From Pseudoalteromonas luteoviolacea DSM 6061 (GTDB lineage Bacteria; Pseudomonadota; Gammaproteobacteria; Enterobacterales; Alteromonadaceae): DNA of 54,113 nt. The stretch's first letter is position 1, and each line of letters starts with the position of its first letter. The notes beneath the pieces are model-generated. The model ran no database searches. It was not told where the DNA came from and was given only the letters and a program-made list of their open reading frames with translations. Both the position numbers and the translations under genes were made by a program. Below, in pieces: positions 1 to 8,619 of the stretch. The stretch spans positions 1-54,113 of the forward strand of contig NZ_AUYB01000002.1 in the NCBI RefSeq assembly GCF_001625655.1, given 5' to 3'.

Positions 1-59
1 AAACTAAGCTAATCTTGATTTACGGCAATGCCAAATACTACTTGCAGCTAGTACATAAC

Positions 60-97
60 AAAGTTAGTATATAACAAATTTGTTATGTACTAACTTT
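60..97. promoter_or_regulatory. Palindromic operator upstream of ars operon
   Basis: A 38-nt inverted repeat centred on AAATTT, palindromic except for one mismatched pair, ends 16 nt before the first ars codon. A partial copy (TACATAACAAAG) lies just upstream at 52-63. The placement fits autoregulation by the ArsR domain encoded in the first gene; that binding is inferred. Confidence 0.7.
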
Positions 98-113
98 TGA
101 TGAGGGCATTGCA

Positions 114-875
114 GTGAAAGTTCTGTTTTTATGTACTGAAAACTCAGCCAGATCTCTAATGGCAGAGGTGCTTTTAAAACACCATGGTAAAGGGGCATAT
201 GAAGTATATAGCGCAGGCACAAAGCCAACTGGTGCTGACTCGCGCACATTAGCAGCGTTGGAGCACTTTGGTCTCCCTACCGAAGGGCTTAATTCTCAAC
301 ACATAGATGACTTTGCTAATATGCACTTTGATTACGTGATTACTTTATGTAGCAGCGCTACAAAAGAGTGTGAAGGCAGAGTCAACGGCGTCAACTGTTT
401 AGCATGGGATATCAAAGAACCAAAGTCCCGCTCCGGTGACAACCCATTTGAAAAAACTCTCCAAGAGATCAATGAAAAAATACAAACCTTATTATTGGAG
501 CGTACAACTCAACCACCAATAGCGATTGACCCAACAGCATTCTTTAAAGCACTGGCTGATGAGACCAGATTAAAAACCTTACTAATTATTGCTGTTGAAA
601 AGGAAGCTTGTGTTTGTGAACTGATGACCGCATTAGATGAACCAAGCCAGCCTAAAGTGTCTCGCCATTTAGCTCAGTTAAGAAAAGCCGGTATTTTGTC
701 AGATAGAAAGTATCATCAATGGGTCTTTTATTCTCTCAATCCAACCTTACCAGAGTGGATGAAGCACACGATTACTTCAACAGTTATAAATGAGCCAAGT
801 TTTATCGAGCAACAACTTGCACGCTTAAATGCGATGGGCGATCGCCCTACTCGTTTTTCTAATCTATGTAGCTAA
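114..875 (+). CDS. Arsenate reductase (thioredoxin/LMW-phosphatase type) fused to ArsR repressor
   Basis: A two-domain protein of 253 aa. Residues 1-130 are a low-molecular-weight phosphatase fold with the P-loop CTENSAR (C7 to R13). C79 and C86 have the C-x6-C spacing of thioredoxin-coupled ArsC, whose three cysteines reduce arsenate to arsenite in the cytoplasm. Residues 138-240 are a winged-helix ArsR/SmtB domain with a CVC pair (C166, C168) at the place where arsenite-sensing ArsR proteins bind As(III). The start is GTG, preceded by GAGGG. The gene leads an operon with an ACR3 permease 10 bp downstream and a phosphatase after that, and sits behind a palindromic operator. The fusion would couple sensor and reductase one to one. 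The reductase order (LMWP first, ArsR second) is clear in the sequence; autoregulation is inferred. Confidence 0.92.
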   Translation: MKVLFLCTENSARSLMAEVLLKHHGKGAYEVYSAGTKPTGADSRTLAALEHFGLPTEGLNSQHIDDFANMHFDYVITLCSSATKECEGRVNGVNCLAWDIKEPKSRSGDNPFEKTLQEINEKIQTLLLERTTQPPIAIDPTAFFKALADETRLKTLLIIAVEKEACVCELMTALDEPSQPKVSRHLAQLRKAGILSDRKYHQWVFYSLNPTLPEWMKHTITSTVINEPSFIEQQLARLNAMGDRPTRFSNLCS

Positions 876-885
876 GAGGCTGTAA

Positions 886-1908
886 ATGGGCATTTTTGAG
901 CGTTATTTGTCTGTATGGGTTGCTGCAAGTATTGCAGTCGGAGTGGGACTTGGCCTTATATTCCCACCTTTATTTGAATTAATAGCTTCAATCACCGTTG
1001 CAAATGTAAATTTGGTTGTCGCACTTTTTATCTGGGTCATGATTTACCCAATGATGGTGCAAATCGATTTCTCAACGATAAAAGAGGTGGGCAAAAACCC
1101 GCAAGGGCTGCTTCTAACCATTATCATAAACTGGCTTATTAAACCTTTCTCAATGGCGGCATTGGGCTGGTTGTTTTTTGAGGGAATATTTGCCAGTTAC
1201 GTGTCACCTGAAAGCGCGCAAGAGTATATTGCAGGGATGATTCTATTAGGTGTCGCGCCTTGTACAGCGATGGTATTTGTATGGTCTCAGCTCACCAAGG
1301 GTGATGCAAATTACACACTAATACAAGTGTCAGTAAATGATGTAATCATGATCTTCGCATTTGCCCCTATTGCTGGGCTGCTACTTGGTGTGTCTGATAT
1401 TCACGTACCTTGGAATACCTTATTTATCTCCGTGGTTTTATATGTACTATTGCCTTTAATGGCCGGTATTGTTACCAGAAAAAAGCTCAACAATTCAGGT
1501 AAGCAAGACGACGCCATCAACACATTACTCGCAAAGCTTAAACCTTTTTCAGTCATAGGTTTGCTTGCAACCGTCGCTTTGCTGTTTGGCTTTCAAGCCA
1601 ACACGATCATTTCGCAACCTTTCAATATCGTGCTTATTGCCATTCCTTTAATTTTGCAAACTTATGGCATTTTTTTCATCGCTTATTTTGCAGCGTTAAA
1701 ACTCAAGCTTAAACACAATATTGCAGCTCCAGCTTGTTTAATCGGCACATCAAATTTCTTTGAGCTGGCTGTAGCAGTGGCCATTTCTCTATTTGGTTTA
1801 CATTCAGGCGCTGCACTGGCAACTGTCGTGGGTGTGCTCGTTGAGGTACCTGTCATGTTATCGCTGGTTGCTATTGTCAACAAAACCAAACATTGGTTTA
1901 ACTCATAA
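886..1908 (+). CDS. ACR3-family arsenite efflux permease
   Basis: An inner-membrane protein of 340 aa with about ten hydrophobic segments. It carries the ACR3 signature [19 protein letters not shown] around C126, the conserved thiolate cysteine of the family, and a second conserved block ending in [13 protein letters not shown] near the C terminus. ACR3 proteins extrude arsenite made by ArsC using the proton gradient. Length matches the family. It starts 10 bp after the ArsC-ArsR fusion and is followed 18 bp later by a phosphatase gene, so the three are probably one transcript. ArsB is ruled out by the Cys motif and length. Confidence 0.95.
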   Translation: MGIFERYLSVWVAASIAVGVGLGLIFPPLFELIASITVANVNLVVALFIWVMIYPMMVQIDFSTIKEVGKNPQGLLLTIIINWLIKPFSMAALGWLFFEGIFASYVSPESAQEYIAGMILLGVAPCTAMVFVWSQLTKGDANYTLIQVSVNDVIMIFAFAPIAGLLLGVSDIHVPWNTLFISVVLYVLLPLMAGIVTRKKLNNSGKQDDAINTLLAKLKPFSVIGLLATVALLFGFQANTIISQPFNIVLIAIPLILQTYGIFFIAYFAALKLKLKHNIAAPACLIGTSNFFELAVAVAISLFGLHSGAALATVVGVLVEVPVMLSLVAIVNKTKHWFNS

Positions 1909-1926
1909 CTTGAACTCGAGACTATT

Positions 1927-2415
1927 ATGCAAAAACACCCTTTTGACACTCTTACACTCAAAAATGGCCCAACGTTTATATTTACACCGTGCCCTGGCAC
2001 AAAAGATGTGGCGCTCGATGCTTCGGTCGGTCAATTAAAAGACGCCGGTGCACAAGCCATTGTGACATTAATGTACGATGCTGAAATGCAAAAGAACAAT
2101 GCTGAGGGCATACCAGAGGCATGTCAAAACTTAGGTCTCAAATGGTTTCAATTACCGCTTCCTGATGATGCTGAACCAAACCAAGACTTTACCCATGCAT
2201 TTAATGCCAGTAAAAATGCACTGATGTCCATATTAGAAAACCGAGGCACCATTGCGGTTCATTGTAAAGGTGGTTCGGGTAGAACTGGGCTAGTTATTGG
2301 CTTGCTGATGAAACAGCTCGGTTACAGCAAAAACAACATTATTGAGCAAGTCCAACAAGTTAGACCCAAGGCTTTAAAGCACCCTGTGCAGCTTTCATTT
2401 TTCAATGAGTTTTAA
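1927..2415 (+). CDS. Dual-specificity/tyrosine phosphatase-like protein in the ars operon
   Basis: A soluble protein of 162 aa with the cysteine phosphatase signature HCKGGSGRTG (C113 to R119) and an upstream DD pair near residue 80 that could supply the general acid. This is the CDKN3/DSP-like branch rather than the LMW branch. It closes the three-gene arsenic operon, 18 bp after the permease. Because arsenate is a phosphate analogue and CX5R enzymes can act as arsenate reductases, a role in arsenate chemistry is possible, but nothing in the sequence proves it; an ordinary protein phosphatase remains equally open. Confidence 0.8.
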   Translation: MQKHPFDTLTLKNGPTFIFTPCPGTKDVALDASVGQLKDAGAQAIVTLMYDAEMQKNNAEGIPEACQNLGLKWFQLPLPDDAEPNQDFTHAFNASKNALMSILENRGTIAVHCKGGSGRTGLVIGLLMKQLGYSKNNIIEQVQQVRPKALKHPVQLSFFNEF

Positions 2416-2423
2416 TTTGCTTC

Positions 2424-2454
2424 ACAATGGGTACTCAGTGTCTGTACCCATTGT
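2424..2454. terminator. Hairpin between convergent genes
   Basis: An 11-bp perfect stem (ACAATGGGTAC with GTACCCATTGT) and a 9-nt loop lie between the convergent phosphatase and LysR genes. Probably a bidirectional terminator; a T-rich run follows after about 15 nt on the plus strand. Confidence 0.7.
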
Positions 2455-2472
2455 AATAGCTCTGTCGCCTTT

Positions 2473-3360
2473 TTATTCTAATTTGGCGATTTCGGTTTGG
2501 AGAAATTCAACAAAGTGTTTGATCTTGGCAGGCAAATGCTTACGGCCGGCATAAAATGCATTTAAAACCAAATCCTCAGGCTCTTGATCTAGCGTGACTT
2601 TAACCAGCTGGCCTGACTCAAGTTCTGATTCACAGGCATGTAAGGGAAGCAAGGCAAAGCCAATCCCTTTTATCGCAGCGGCTTTTGCCATGTGTCCACT
2701 ATTAACTTTAAACCGGGATTGAACATTTAACTGAATATTATTTTTAAATCGCCACGGTTTCCCTTGCAGGACTGAATGGGTCGTAATACAGGGTTTCTTG
2801 AGTATTTCGCTTAATGTCAATTGAGGTTCATCACTGCCCAACAGCTGCGGTGAAACCACCACGCAACTTCTCCACCGTAGCAATTCTTTTGCAACCCACC
2901 CCGAGTCTTGTAGCTTGCCACGACTAAAGCTGATTACAACGTCAATTCCATCCACTAAGCCTTCTTTTGGATTTAGCTGGGTATCACAGCTTAGTTGTAT
3001 TTGAGGATGGAGCGCCGCAAATTCAGCAACGATCCCAGCCATAAAAGGCAGATCTGGCATAACAACACTTAAATGGCCTTTTACAGTATCGCTGCCAAAA
3101 GATGCTTCAATTAGGGCCCCCTCTATGGCCACAAGATTTGGAGTAAGAGATTCATATAGCATCGTGCCAGCAACCGTTGGGTGCATTTTACGAGTAGTTC
3201 TCTGTAGTAAGCGCACATTTAAGTGCGCTTCTAGTAAAGCGACATGACGACTTACATTAGAGCTAGGAACATGAAGCTTCTCGGCTGCCAGTTTAAAACT
3301 CAGACTCTCATATACAGCTTTAAAGCTCATTAGCCATTTTATCTCTAAACCTTCCAGCAC
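2473..3360 (-). CDS. LysR-family transcriptional regulator
   Basis: 295 aa with an N-terminal LysR winged helix-turn-helix (residues about 8-65; LAAEKLHVPSSNVSRHVALL, then RTTRKMHPT) and a periplasmic-binding-like effector domain of the CrgA/YafC type. The predicted start is GTG; the first ATG is codon 11. It is divergent from the FAD monooxygenase gene across a 98-bp gap holding TGGGAT/ATCCCA half sites (about 3376-3412), so it probably controls that gene and itself. The effector is not predictable. Confidence 0.88.
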   Translation of the reverse strand: MLEGLEIKWLMSFKAVYESLSFKLAAEKLHVPSSNVSRHVALLEAHLNVRLLQRTTRKMHPTVAGTMLYESLTPNLVAIEGALIEASFGSDTVKGHLSVVMPDLPFMAGIVAEFAALHPQIQLSCDTQLNPKEGLVDGIDVVISFSRGKLQDSGWVAKELLRWRSCVVVSPQLLGSDEPQLTLSEILKKPCITTHSVLQGKPWRFKNNIQLNVQSRFKVNSGHMAKAAAIKGIGFALLPLHACESELESGQLVKVTLDQEPEDLVLNAFYAGRKHLPAKIKHFVEFLQTEIAKLE

Positions 3361-3458
3361 TTAACTCTCTCATAAAATGGGATTATTAAAATCAAAATAA
3401 CAGATTTATCCCAATATTGGCATTTGGAATACTCTAAAAAACAAAAAAGGACACTATT

Positions 3459-4574
3459 ATGAGTAAAAATATTGCAGTTATAGGTGCAGGCGTGGCTGGT
3501 CTGGCCTTTGCCATTTTGGCGACGCAACGAGGTCATCAAGTCAAGATATTCGAGCGAAACAATAACATTTCTACTTTGGGTGCAGGTGTCACGCTTTGGC
3601 CAAATGCTATGTTTGTCTTGGATCAGATGGGGCTATTAGAGGAGGTCCAAAGTGCCGGTGGATTACCACAGGCTATATCCCAATTTGATAAATATAACCA
3701 CTCCAGAGTTATTCTTAACATTGATGAGCTGAATAAGGCATGCGGCTACCCAAGTGTGGCTATTTTGCGCCAAAAATTAATGTGCATCTTGTATCAACGC
3801 GCTACAAGTTTAGATATTAAAGTACATTTTGGACACAATATTGAGATAACAAAAACCAACCAATTAATGGCTCAGTATGACCTTGTTGTAGGTGCCGACG
3901 GGCGAATGCACTCAGCAACTCGCCGCGCTCTGTTTGGCCAAAGCGTAATGCCTCAATATCAAGGGTTTATCAACATCATCGGTGTGAGTCAGGTGGATAA
4001 TTTGGCAAGTGCTGACATACGGGAATATCGCGGTGAAAGACAGCGGTTTGGTATTGTTCCACTAAAATCTAACCTCTGCTATTGGGCTGCCGCATGGCGC
4101 GAATCGCAAAGCTGTATGGGAAGCAATCGTCATTGGCAAGATGAGCTATGTTTACGGTTTGATACTTGGCCCAATGAGATTCGCCAAGCCATTCAGAATC
4201 GACAATCACTTGATGTAAAACCTATTTTTGTTCACGATCTTGACCCTTTGCCTCACTGGCATTCTGATAACCTCTTACTGTTAGGGGATGCGGCCCATGC
4301 ACCTTTACCTACCTCAGGTCAAGGCGCTTGCCAAGCGCTAGAAGATGCTTGGCATTTGGCGACAACCTTAGATCTCCAGTTACCATTAGAGAAAATATTA
4401 GACGGGTTTTATCAGAAACGAATAGCAAAAACGACAGCTGCGCAAGTGGCTGGAAGGCATATAGCCGCTCAAGTGTTTGCTGATGAATATGAAACTTTTC
4501 CAACCCCACCTATGCCAGATATAAAACAACTCAGTGAGTTTTGGATGCAAGGCTTAACCTCTCCTCCTCAGTAA
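3459..4574 (+). CDS. FAD-dependent monooxygenase (PHBH-like hydroxylase)
   Basis: 371 aa. The N terminus has the dinucleotide-binding motif GAGVAGLAFA (from about residue 8), a central DLVVGADGRMHSATR block, and the second FAD motif LLLGDAAHAPLPTSGQGACQ near residue 275. These are the three fingerprints of class A flavin monooxygenases, which hydroxylate aromatic or polycyclic substrates with NAD(P)H. RBS AAAGGA precedes the ATG. It is divergently paired with a LysR regulator. The substrate cannot be told from sequence; urate/salicylate-type hydroxylases are the nearest in style. Confidence 0.9.
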   Translation: MSKNIAVIGAGVAGLAFAILATQRGHQVKIFERNNNISTLGAGVTLWPNAMFVLDQMGLLEEVQSAGGLPQAISQFDKYNHSRVILNIDELNKACGYPSVAILRQKLMCILYQRATSLDIKVHFGHNIEITKTNQLMAQYDLVVGADGRMHSATRRALFGQSVMPQYQGFINIIGVSQVDNLASADIREYRGERQRFGIVPLKSNLCYWAAAWRESQSCMGSNRHWQDELCLRFDTWPNEIRQAIQNRQSLDVKPIFVHDLDPLPHWHSDNLLLLGDAAHAPLPTSGQGACQALEDAWHLATTLDLQLPLEKILDGFYQKRIAKTTAAQVAGRHIAAQVFADEYETFPTPPMPDIKQLSEFWMQGLTSPPQ

Positions 4575-4708
4575 ATCCTGCATCAAGCGCTATGGCGATA
4601 TCGCTGCGTATTCTCATTGAATTTTTATTTGGGCTTTTGTTTAGTATTTAAACTAAAGTAGTGTATATCAATATACTTTAAATCATATTTATCAATAAGA
4701 AATCAGAT

Positions 4709-5707
4709 ATGGAAATATTTTCAGTTATCATCGCCGTTTCTCTCACGATGTTTTTATTTTCGTCACTAAGCTCAATGTTGGTTGAGCTGATAAACCGCAA
4801 ATTGAACACCCGCAGCAAGCAATTAAACGACATGCTGCACACCTTTTATACTGAAGAATTAAAACCTTATACTACAAGCGATGAACCAGCTGATGCCGCT
4901 GACAAATTTGTACGGCATGTAGACAAAAAAGACAGTAAAGAGCGCATCACGACAAATGAATTTATGCGCAGCCTCGCTAAAACGGATACCGGTTATCAAA
5001 TTTTTGAAAGTATAGAAAACAACGCTCAGTATTTTATTGAAGATATTGCCTACAGGTTTGAAGAAATTGGTGAACGATACAGCGAGTATTACCGACTTCA
5101 CGCTAGAAAAGTGAACATTTTGGTCTCTGTTTTTCTTGCATTCGCTATGAACATCAACCTAATCACAATCGTACATTCTCTGCAATATAACAACGATGCA
5201 AGCAAGGCATTAGTGGAAAAAGCCGCAACCTTAGTTCATGCGCAACCTAACGCTCCCTCATCAACAGAATTACAATCCGTATTGACCGAAATAAACAGTT
5301 TGAACATACCTTATGGATGGCCGAAACAACCATTTATCAATAATGATGCTATGCCACTTGATATCGGGGCCTATGCATTGGCATTTCGAGACTCCATAGC
5401 AATGGGTATCGACCAATTTGGCTTGGGGTGGTTAATTTGGATAGTTACCACACTCATTACCGGCATGTTGATTGGGCTAGGCTCTCCCTTTTGGTTTGAT
5501 GTATTGAAACGCTTATTCGTTTTCAATCGCTTCGCTAACGTTATGTTCTCAGCGACTAAAAACCCCACAAATGACGTACCATCTGAACCTGTGGTCCAAC
5601 CTTGGGATGCTTTTAAACAAGGTATTCAAGCACGCCGAGTTGAGCAAAAGTTATTGGAAAAAATACAAGGTGATAGTTCAGACAACACACAGTCTAAAAA
5701 CGACTAG
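4709..5707 (+). CDS. Membrane protein of unknown function
   Basis: 332 aa, not recognised. An N-terminal hydrophobic segment (residues 3-25), a soluble stretch of about 110 residues, a second transmembrane segment at about 145-168, a soluble loop to about 230, a third at about 243-265, and a basic C-terminal tail. The soluble parts are rich in charged residues and predicted helices. It stands alone between the monooxygenase and a strong terminator, with 134 bp upstream for its own promoter. Nothing in the neighbours suggests a role. Confidence 0.75.
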   Translation: MEIFSVIIAVSLTMFLFSSLSSMLVELINRKLNTRSKQLNDMLHTFYTEELKPYTTSDEPADAADKFVRHVDKKDSKERITTNEFMRSLAKTDTGYQIFESIENNAQYFIEDIAYRFEEIGERYSEYYRLHARKVNILVSVFLAFAMNINLITIVHSLQYNNDASKALVEKAATLVHAQPNAPSSTELQSVLTEINSLNIPYGWPKQPFINNDAMPLDIGAYALAFRDSIAMGIDQFGLGWLIWIVTTLITGMLIGLGSPFWFDVLKRLFVFNRFANVMFSATKNPTNDVPSEPVVQPWDAFKQGIQARRVEQKLLEKIQGDSSDNTQSKND

Positions 5708-5743
5708 ATAGCCTAAGCTAGCGTTCTAGTTCGGCACAATCAA

Positions 5744-5786
5744 AAACCTCTTAGAGCCTCAATTACTTGGAGGCTCTAAGAGGTTT
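5744..5786 (+). terminator. Strong intrinsic-type hairpin
   Basis: A 17-bp perfect stem (AAACCTCTTAGAGCCTC with its complement) around a 9-nt loop, followed by TTTAATT, 36 bp after the membrane-protein gene. Confidence 0.8.
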
Positions 5787-5934
5787 AATTGCATCGTTAA
5801 ACAACAGGGGAGCACGGATTTATGCATTTATGAACGCAGTATTTTGCTTTTTCGTGCACGATCCGCCACTCTACTTTTACTCATTTGCATCAGCTCTTTG
5901 ATCATAACTTTGACACACATTTGCTGTTCAGACG

Positions 5935-6885
5935 CTAATTCGGTGGGTTGCTCTGAATAAGTTTTTGTAGTGCAGCAGCATTAAGGGTTTTTACTGCTGC
6001 GACTTGAGACCCCCTATTAAGCACTTTTTGTAAAGACGAGCCATCTCGTTTTACTTTGTATATATCAAAGGATCCTTGTGAATTTTCAGATGCAAAAAAT
6101 ATTTGGTTGCCATCTGCTGACCAAGTTGCATCCCAGTCCTCAACTTGATTAAACGTTAATCGCTTTTGATTTTTGCCATTAATGTCCATGATATACACCT
6201 CTTGGTTGCCATCCCTATTCGATAAGTAAACTATGTGATTTCCATCTGGTGAAAGGCGTGGAGCACGATTATCCGTTGCGTCATTGGTCAGCTTAACCAT
6301 GTTGCTGCCATCAATATTTGCAATGCTTATTTGGCTTGGGCTGGTATGAGAGTGAAACAGCACTCTGTCGTTGTCTATAAAGCTTGCACCTCCACCTTGC
6401 AGCCCACTAATTTTACGCTGTTCACTGCCATCTGCATTCATTAACCAAATCTGGCTTTGCCACTTCCCATTGGGGTTTTTATACTCCCTAGTAAATAAAA
6501 TAGTTCTGCCATCAAGTGACCAAGCTGGCGCACTATCCCACTTGTTTTTTGTATGGGTCAGACGCTTCAGATTAGAACCATCTATAGCAACGGAGTGGAT
6601 CGACCAAGTTTTAAACTTGTCATACTTTCCATAAAAAGCAACTAATTTACCATCTGGAGATACCGCTGGGTAACCATCTGAATCCGTGGCGTCGATAACT
6701 TTTAAGCGCCGCACTCCGTGTTCATCACTTAGGTAAATTGAACGTTTTGTAGATTCTAAAGAAGAGTAAATTAATTTATATGAAGCATGCTCATCGCTTT
6801 GCGTAGCATGACAACCCAAAATCTGCGTGCCTGCTACAACAGCTATTGTAGATGCAAGCGACAACTTTAATAGACGTGAATTCAT
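5935..6885 (-). CDS. TolB-like beta-propeller lipoprotein
   Basis: 316 aa. The signal peptide ends in a lipobox LGC with acylated C25 expected. The mature protein is a run of PD40/WD40-like repeats seen as repeated YPAVSPDGKLVAF, PAWSLDGRTILF, APRLSPDGNHIVYLS and ATWSADGNQIFFAS, each followed by a strand with IDGSN or MDINGKNQKRLT. This is the TolB C-terminal propeller without the TolB N-terminal domain, so it is a periplasmic, lipid-anchored propeller likely binding a protein or peptide. No pal/tol genes are near. It is transcribed alone on the minus strand from a 209-bp upstream gap. Confidence 0.82.
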   Translation of the reverse strand: MNSRLLKLSLASTIAVVAGTQILGCHATQSDEHASYKLIYSSLESTKRSIYLSDEHGVRRLKVIDATDSDGYPAVSPDGKLVAFYGKYDKFKTWSIHSVAIDGSNLKRLTHTKNKWDSAPAWSLDGRTILFTREYKNPNGKWQSQIWLMNADGSEQRKISGLQGGGASFIDNDRVLFHSHTSPSQISIANIDGSNMVKLTNDATDNRAPRLSPDGNHIVYLSNRDGNQEVYIMDINGKNQKRLTFNQVEDWDATWSADGNQIFFASENSQGSFDIYKVKRDGSSLQKVLNRGSQVAAVKTLNAAALQKLIQSNPPN

Positions 6886-7094
6886 ACATTTCCTTTAAGT
6901 GCAGAAAAAAGCTGCACTCTCTTAACTGATAATCTAATTTCCAGTTAAGTTATGCTCTTCGCGATTGCAGATCCTGACGTATGTATGACTTATCTTTGAT
7001 TTTATACTTACCAATAGATAAGCAATAAATTCATGTATTTAAATAGAAACAAAAACTTATACCACTCAAAACAGGCTTGTGATGATTAAGTGGC

Positions 7095-8276
7095 TTAGTT
7101 ACCAATCGCTTTGTTAACCACAGCAAGGATCTCTTGCTTGGTTGACGGTTTCAAAATATAGCCATCTAGCCCATGTTCAGCCCACTTTTTCACAAGCTGC
7201 TTATTCTTATTGCCTGTCAGTGCCACAACAGGAGTTTTAATGTTTTTACCCACATTTCGAATATGCTTAGTGGTATTTAAACCGTCTAAATTAGGCAAAA
7301 AGAGATCCATCACAATTAAGTCATATTGCGTCAATTTTATTTTTTTGATTGCTGCTAAGCCATCATCTACTTGCTCTATTTCATAACCAACATTACTCAA
7401 TACGTCACTGATCATTTCTCGGTAAATATGATTATCCTCTACCAGTAAGATCGACTGTGTACTTTCTGGCTCTTCTAAAAACCCATTACTCAGACCGGTG
7501 CCTTGAAGCTCAGACGCCTGCTTGTCTTTTATTGGCTGCTGCAGTTGCTGCATTAGCAAGTTATTTAAATCTTTTGATTGTTTGAGACCATCGACTAGAC
7601 CAAGCAATTTACTTGAAAGCGACTCCTCCAGCGCACTTAAGAGCGGTTGAATATGTGTTTCATTTAGTTCAGAGAGCAATTCTTTATGCATACTATCTGG
7701 CAGTTTGTTTAGAATATCTTGATTGATGCTGTTAACTTCTTCTCGGCTCTTATTAATCTCTTCAACAACAGAGGCTTTATAGCTCAGCCCCATTTCTATC
7801 AGCGAGTTAAGCTCCTCACTCTGGTTCTGAATGATATTGTCTAAAGATTCAATGTAGGTATCTGAGTCTGTAAATTGTTTGAGCCCTTCATAAACAATGA
7901 GCTGCAAACGAAACTTCTCATACAAGGGCTGATAAACAAAGTAACTATCAAATAGATTCTTTAAACAGCACTTAAAAGCTAACCCTGATTCCTTGTTGCT
8001 ACACAACAAAACACTATAGTGATTTTTAACTAAGCGTTTCTCTTTAATCAGCATGTTGTACAAACAAATGCTTTTTTTCACGTCAGATAATGCAAATAAA
8101 ATCACTTTTGGTGCCATTTGCTCAATGTCATCAAGTGCGGTTTTCTTTACCACCAAGCATCTAAAGTCATTAGTTTGTTCCGAAATAAGCTGCGCAACAC
8201 CTTGAATATCATCTTCCCTGTTGGCCAGCACCAAAACTGCTGGATGACGCTTTGCAATACGATTATTACTCACCAT
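7095..8276 (-). CDS. Response regulator with degenerate N-terminal receiver and C-terminal receiver
   Basis: 393 aa. Residues 10-130 look like a receiver fold that has lost its acidic pocket and phospho-accepting Asp (VILFALSD replaces the DLxxxD region). Residues 140-260 are polar and helical, probably coiled coil. Residues 275-393 are a complete receiver: E280, D281, phosphoacceptor D324, T354 and K376. There is no DNA-binding or enzymatic output domain. It overlaps the upstream HPt gene by 11 bp, so kinase, HPt and regulator form one operon. Output is probably through protein contact. Functional assignment beyond the phosphorelay is open. Confidence 0.85.
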   Translation of the reverse strand: MVSNNRIAKRHPAVLVLANREDDIQGVAQLISEQTNDFRCLVVKKTALDDIEQMAPKVILFALSDVKKSICLYNMLIKEKRLVKNHYSVLLCSNKESGLAFKCCLKNLFDSYFVYQPLYEKFRLQLIVYEGLKQFTDSDTYIESLDNIIQNQSEELNSLIEMGLSYKASVVEEINKSREEVNSINQDILNKLPDSMHKELLSELNETHIQPLLSALEESLSSKLLGLVDGLKQSKDLNNLLMQQLQQPIKDKQASELQGTGLSNGFLEEPESTQSILLVEDNHIYREMISDVLSNVGYEIEQVDDGLAAIKKIKLTQYDLIVMDLFLPNLDGLNTTKHIRNVGKNIKTPVVALTGNKNKQLVKKWAEHGLDGYILKPSTKQEILAVVNKAIGN

Positions 8277-8619
8277 TGGTTAGCTCCTTTTTAATTGCAA
8301 TAAACTCACTATTCAACTTGATAATAACTTGTTTAATGGCAGCTTTATTTTTCGCTAAACTGTAGTGCTCTATAGTTTCTAAAAAGTAGGCACTGCGCTC
8401 AGCACCGACGGCTCTGGCAGATGTTTTGAGAAAGTGGGCTTGGCTTTTTAGTTCACCAAAATCGTTGATATTGAATGATTTAACGATAGTTTTTAACACG
8501 CTTGCGGCCTGTGCTAAAAACTCTGAGTGAAACTTTTTTATCTTGTCTGGTTCATCACCCACTAAGTCAATGATAGTACTGCGATTTAGCGTTTTTAATT
8601 CATCAGGTTGAGTATTCAT
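8266..8619 (-). CDS. Histidine phosphotransfer (HPt) protein
   Basis: 117 aa, a free-standing HPt domain with AHFLKTSARAVGA; H62 is the expected phosphoryl carrier. The usual HPt pattern is AH-x-LK-G/S. It overlaps the hybrid kinase by 17 bp upstream and the response regulator by 11 bp downstream, indicating translational coupling. It should pass phosphate from the receiver of the kinase to D324 of the regulator. Confidence 0.9.
   Translation of the reverse strand: MNTQPDELKTLNRSTIIDLVGDEPDKIKKFHSEFLAQAASVLKTIVKSFNINDFGELKSQAHFLKTSARAVGAERSAYFLETIEHYSLAKNKAAIKQVIIKLNSEFIAIKKELTNGE

Noticed and set aside
5828..5920. Possible 30-aa basic mini-protein after the TolB-like gene
   Set aside because: MIKELMQMSKSRVADRARKS reads like protein, but there is no ribosome site or second line of support; may be a gene tail.
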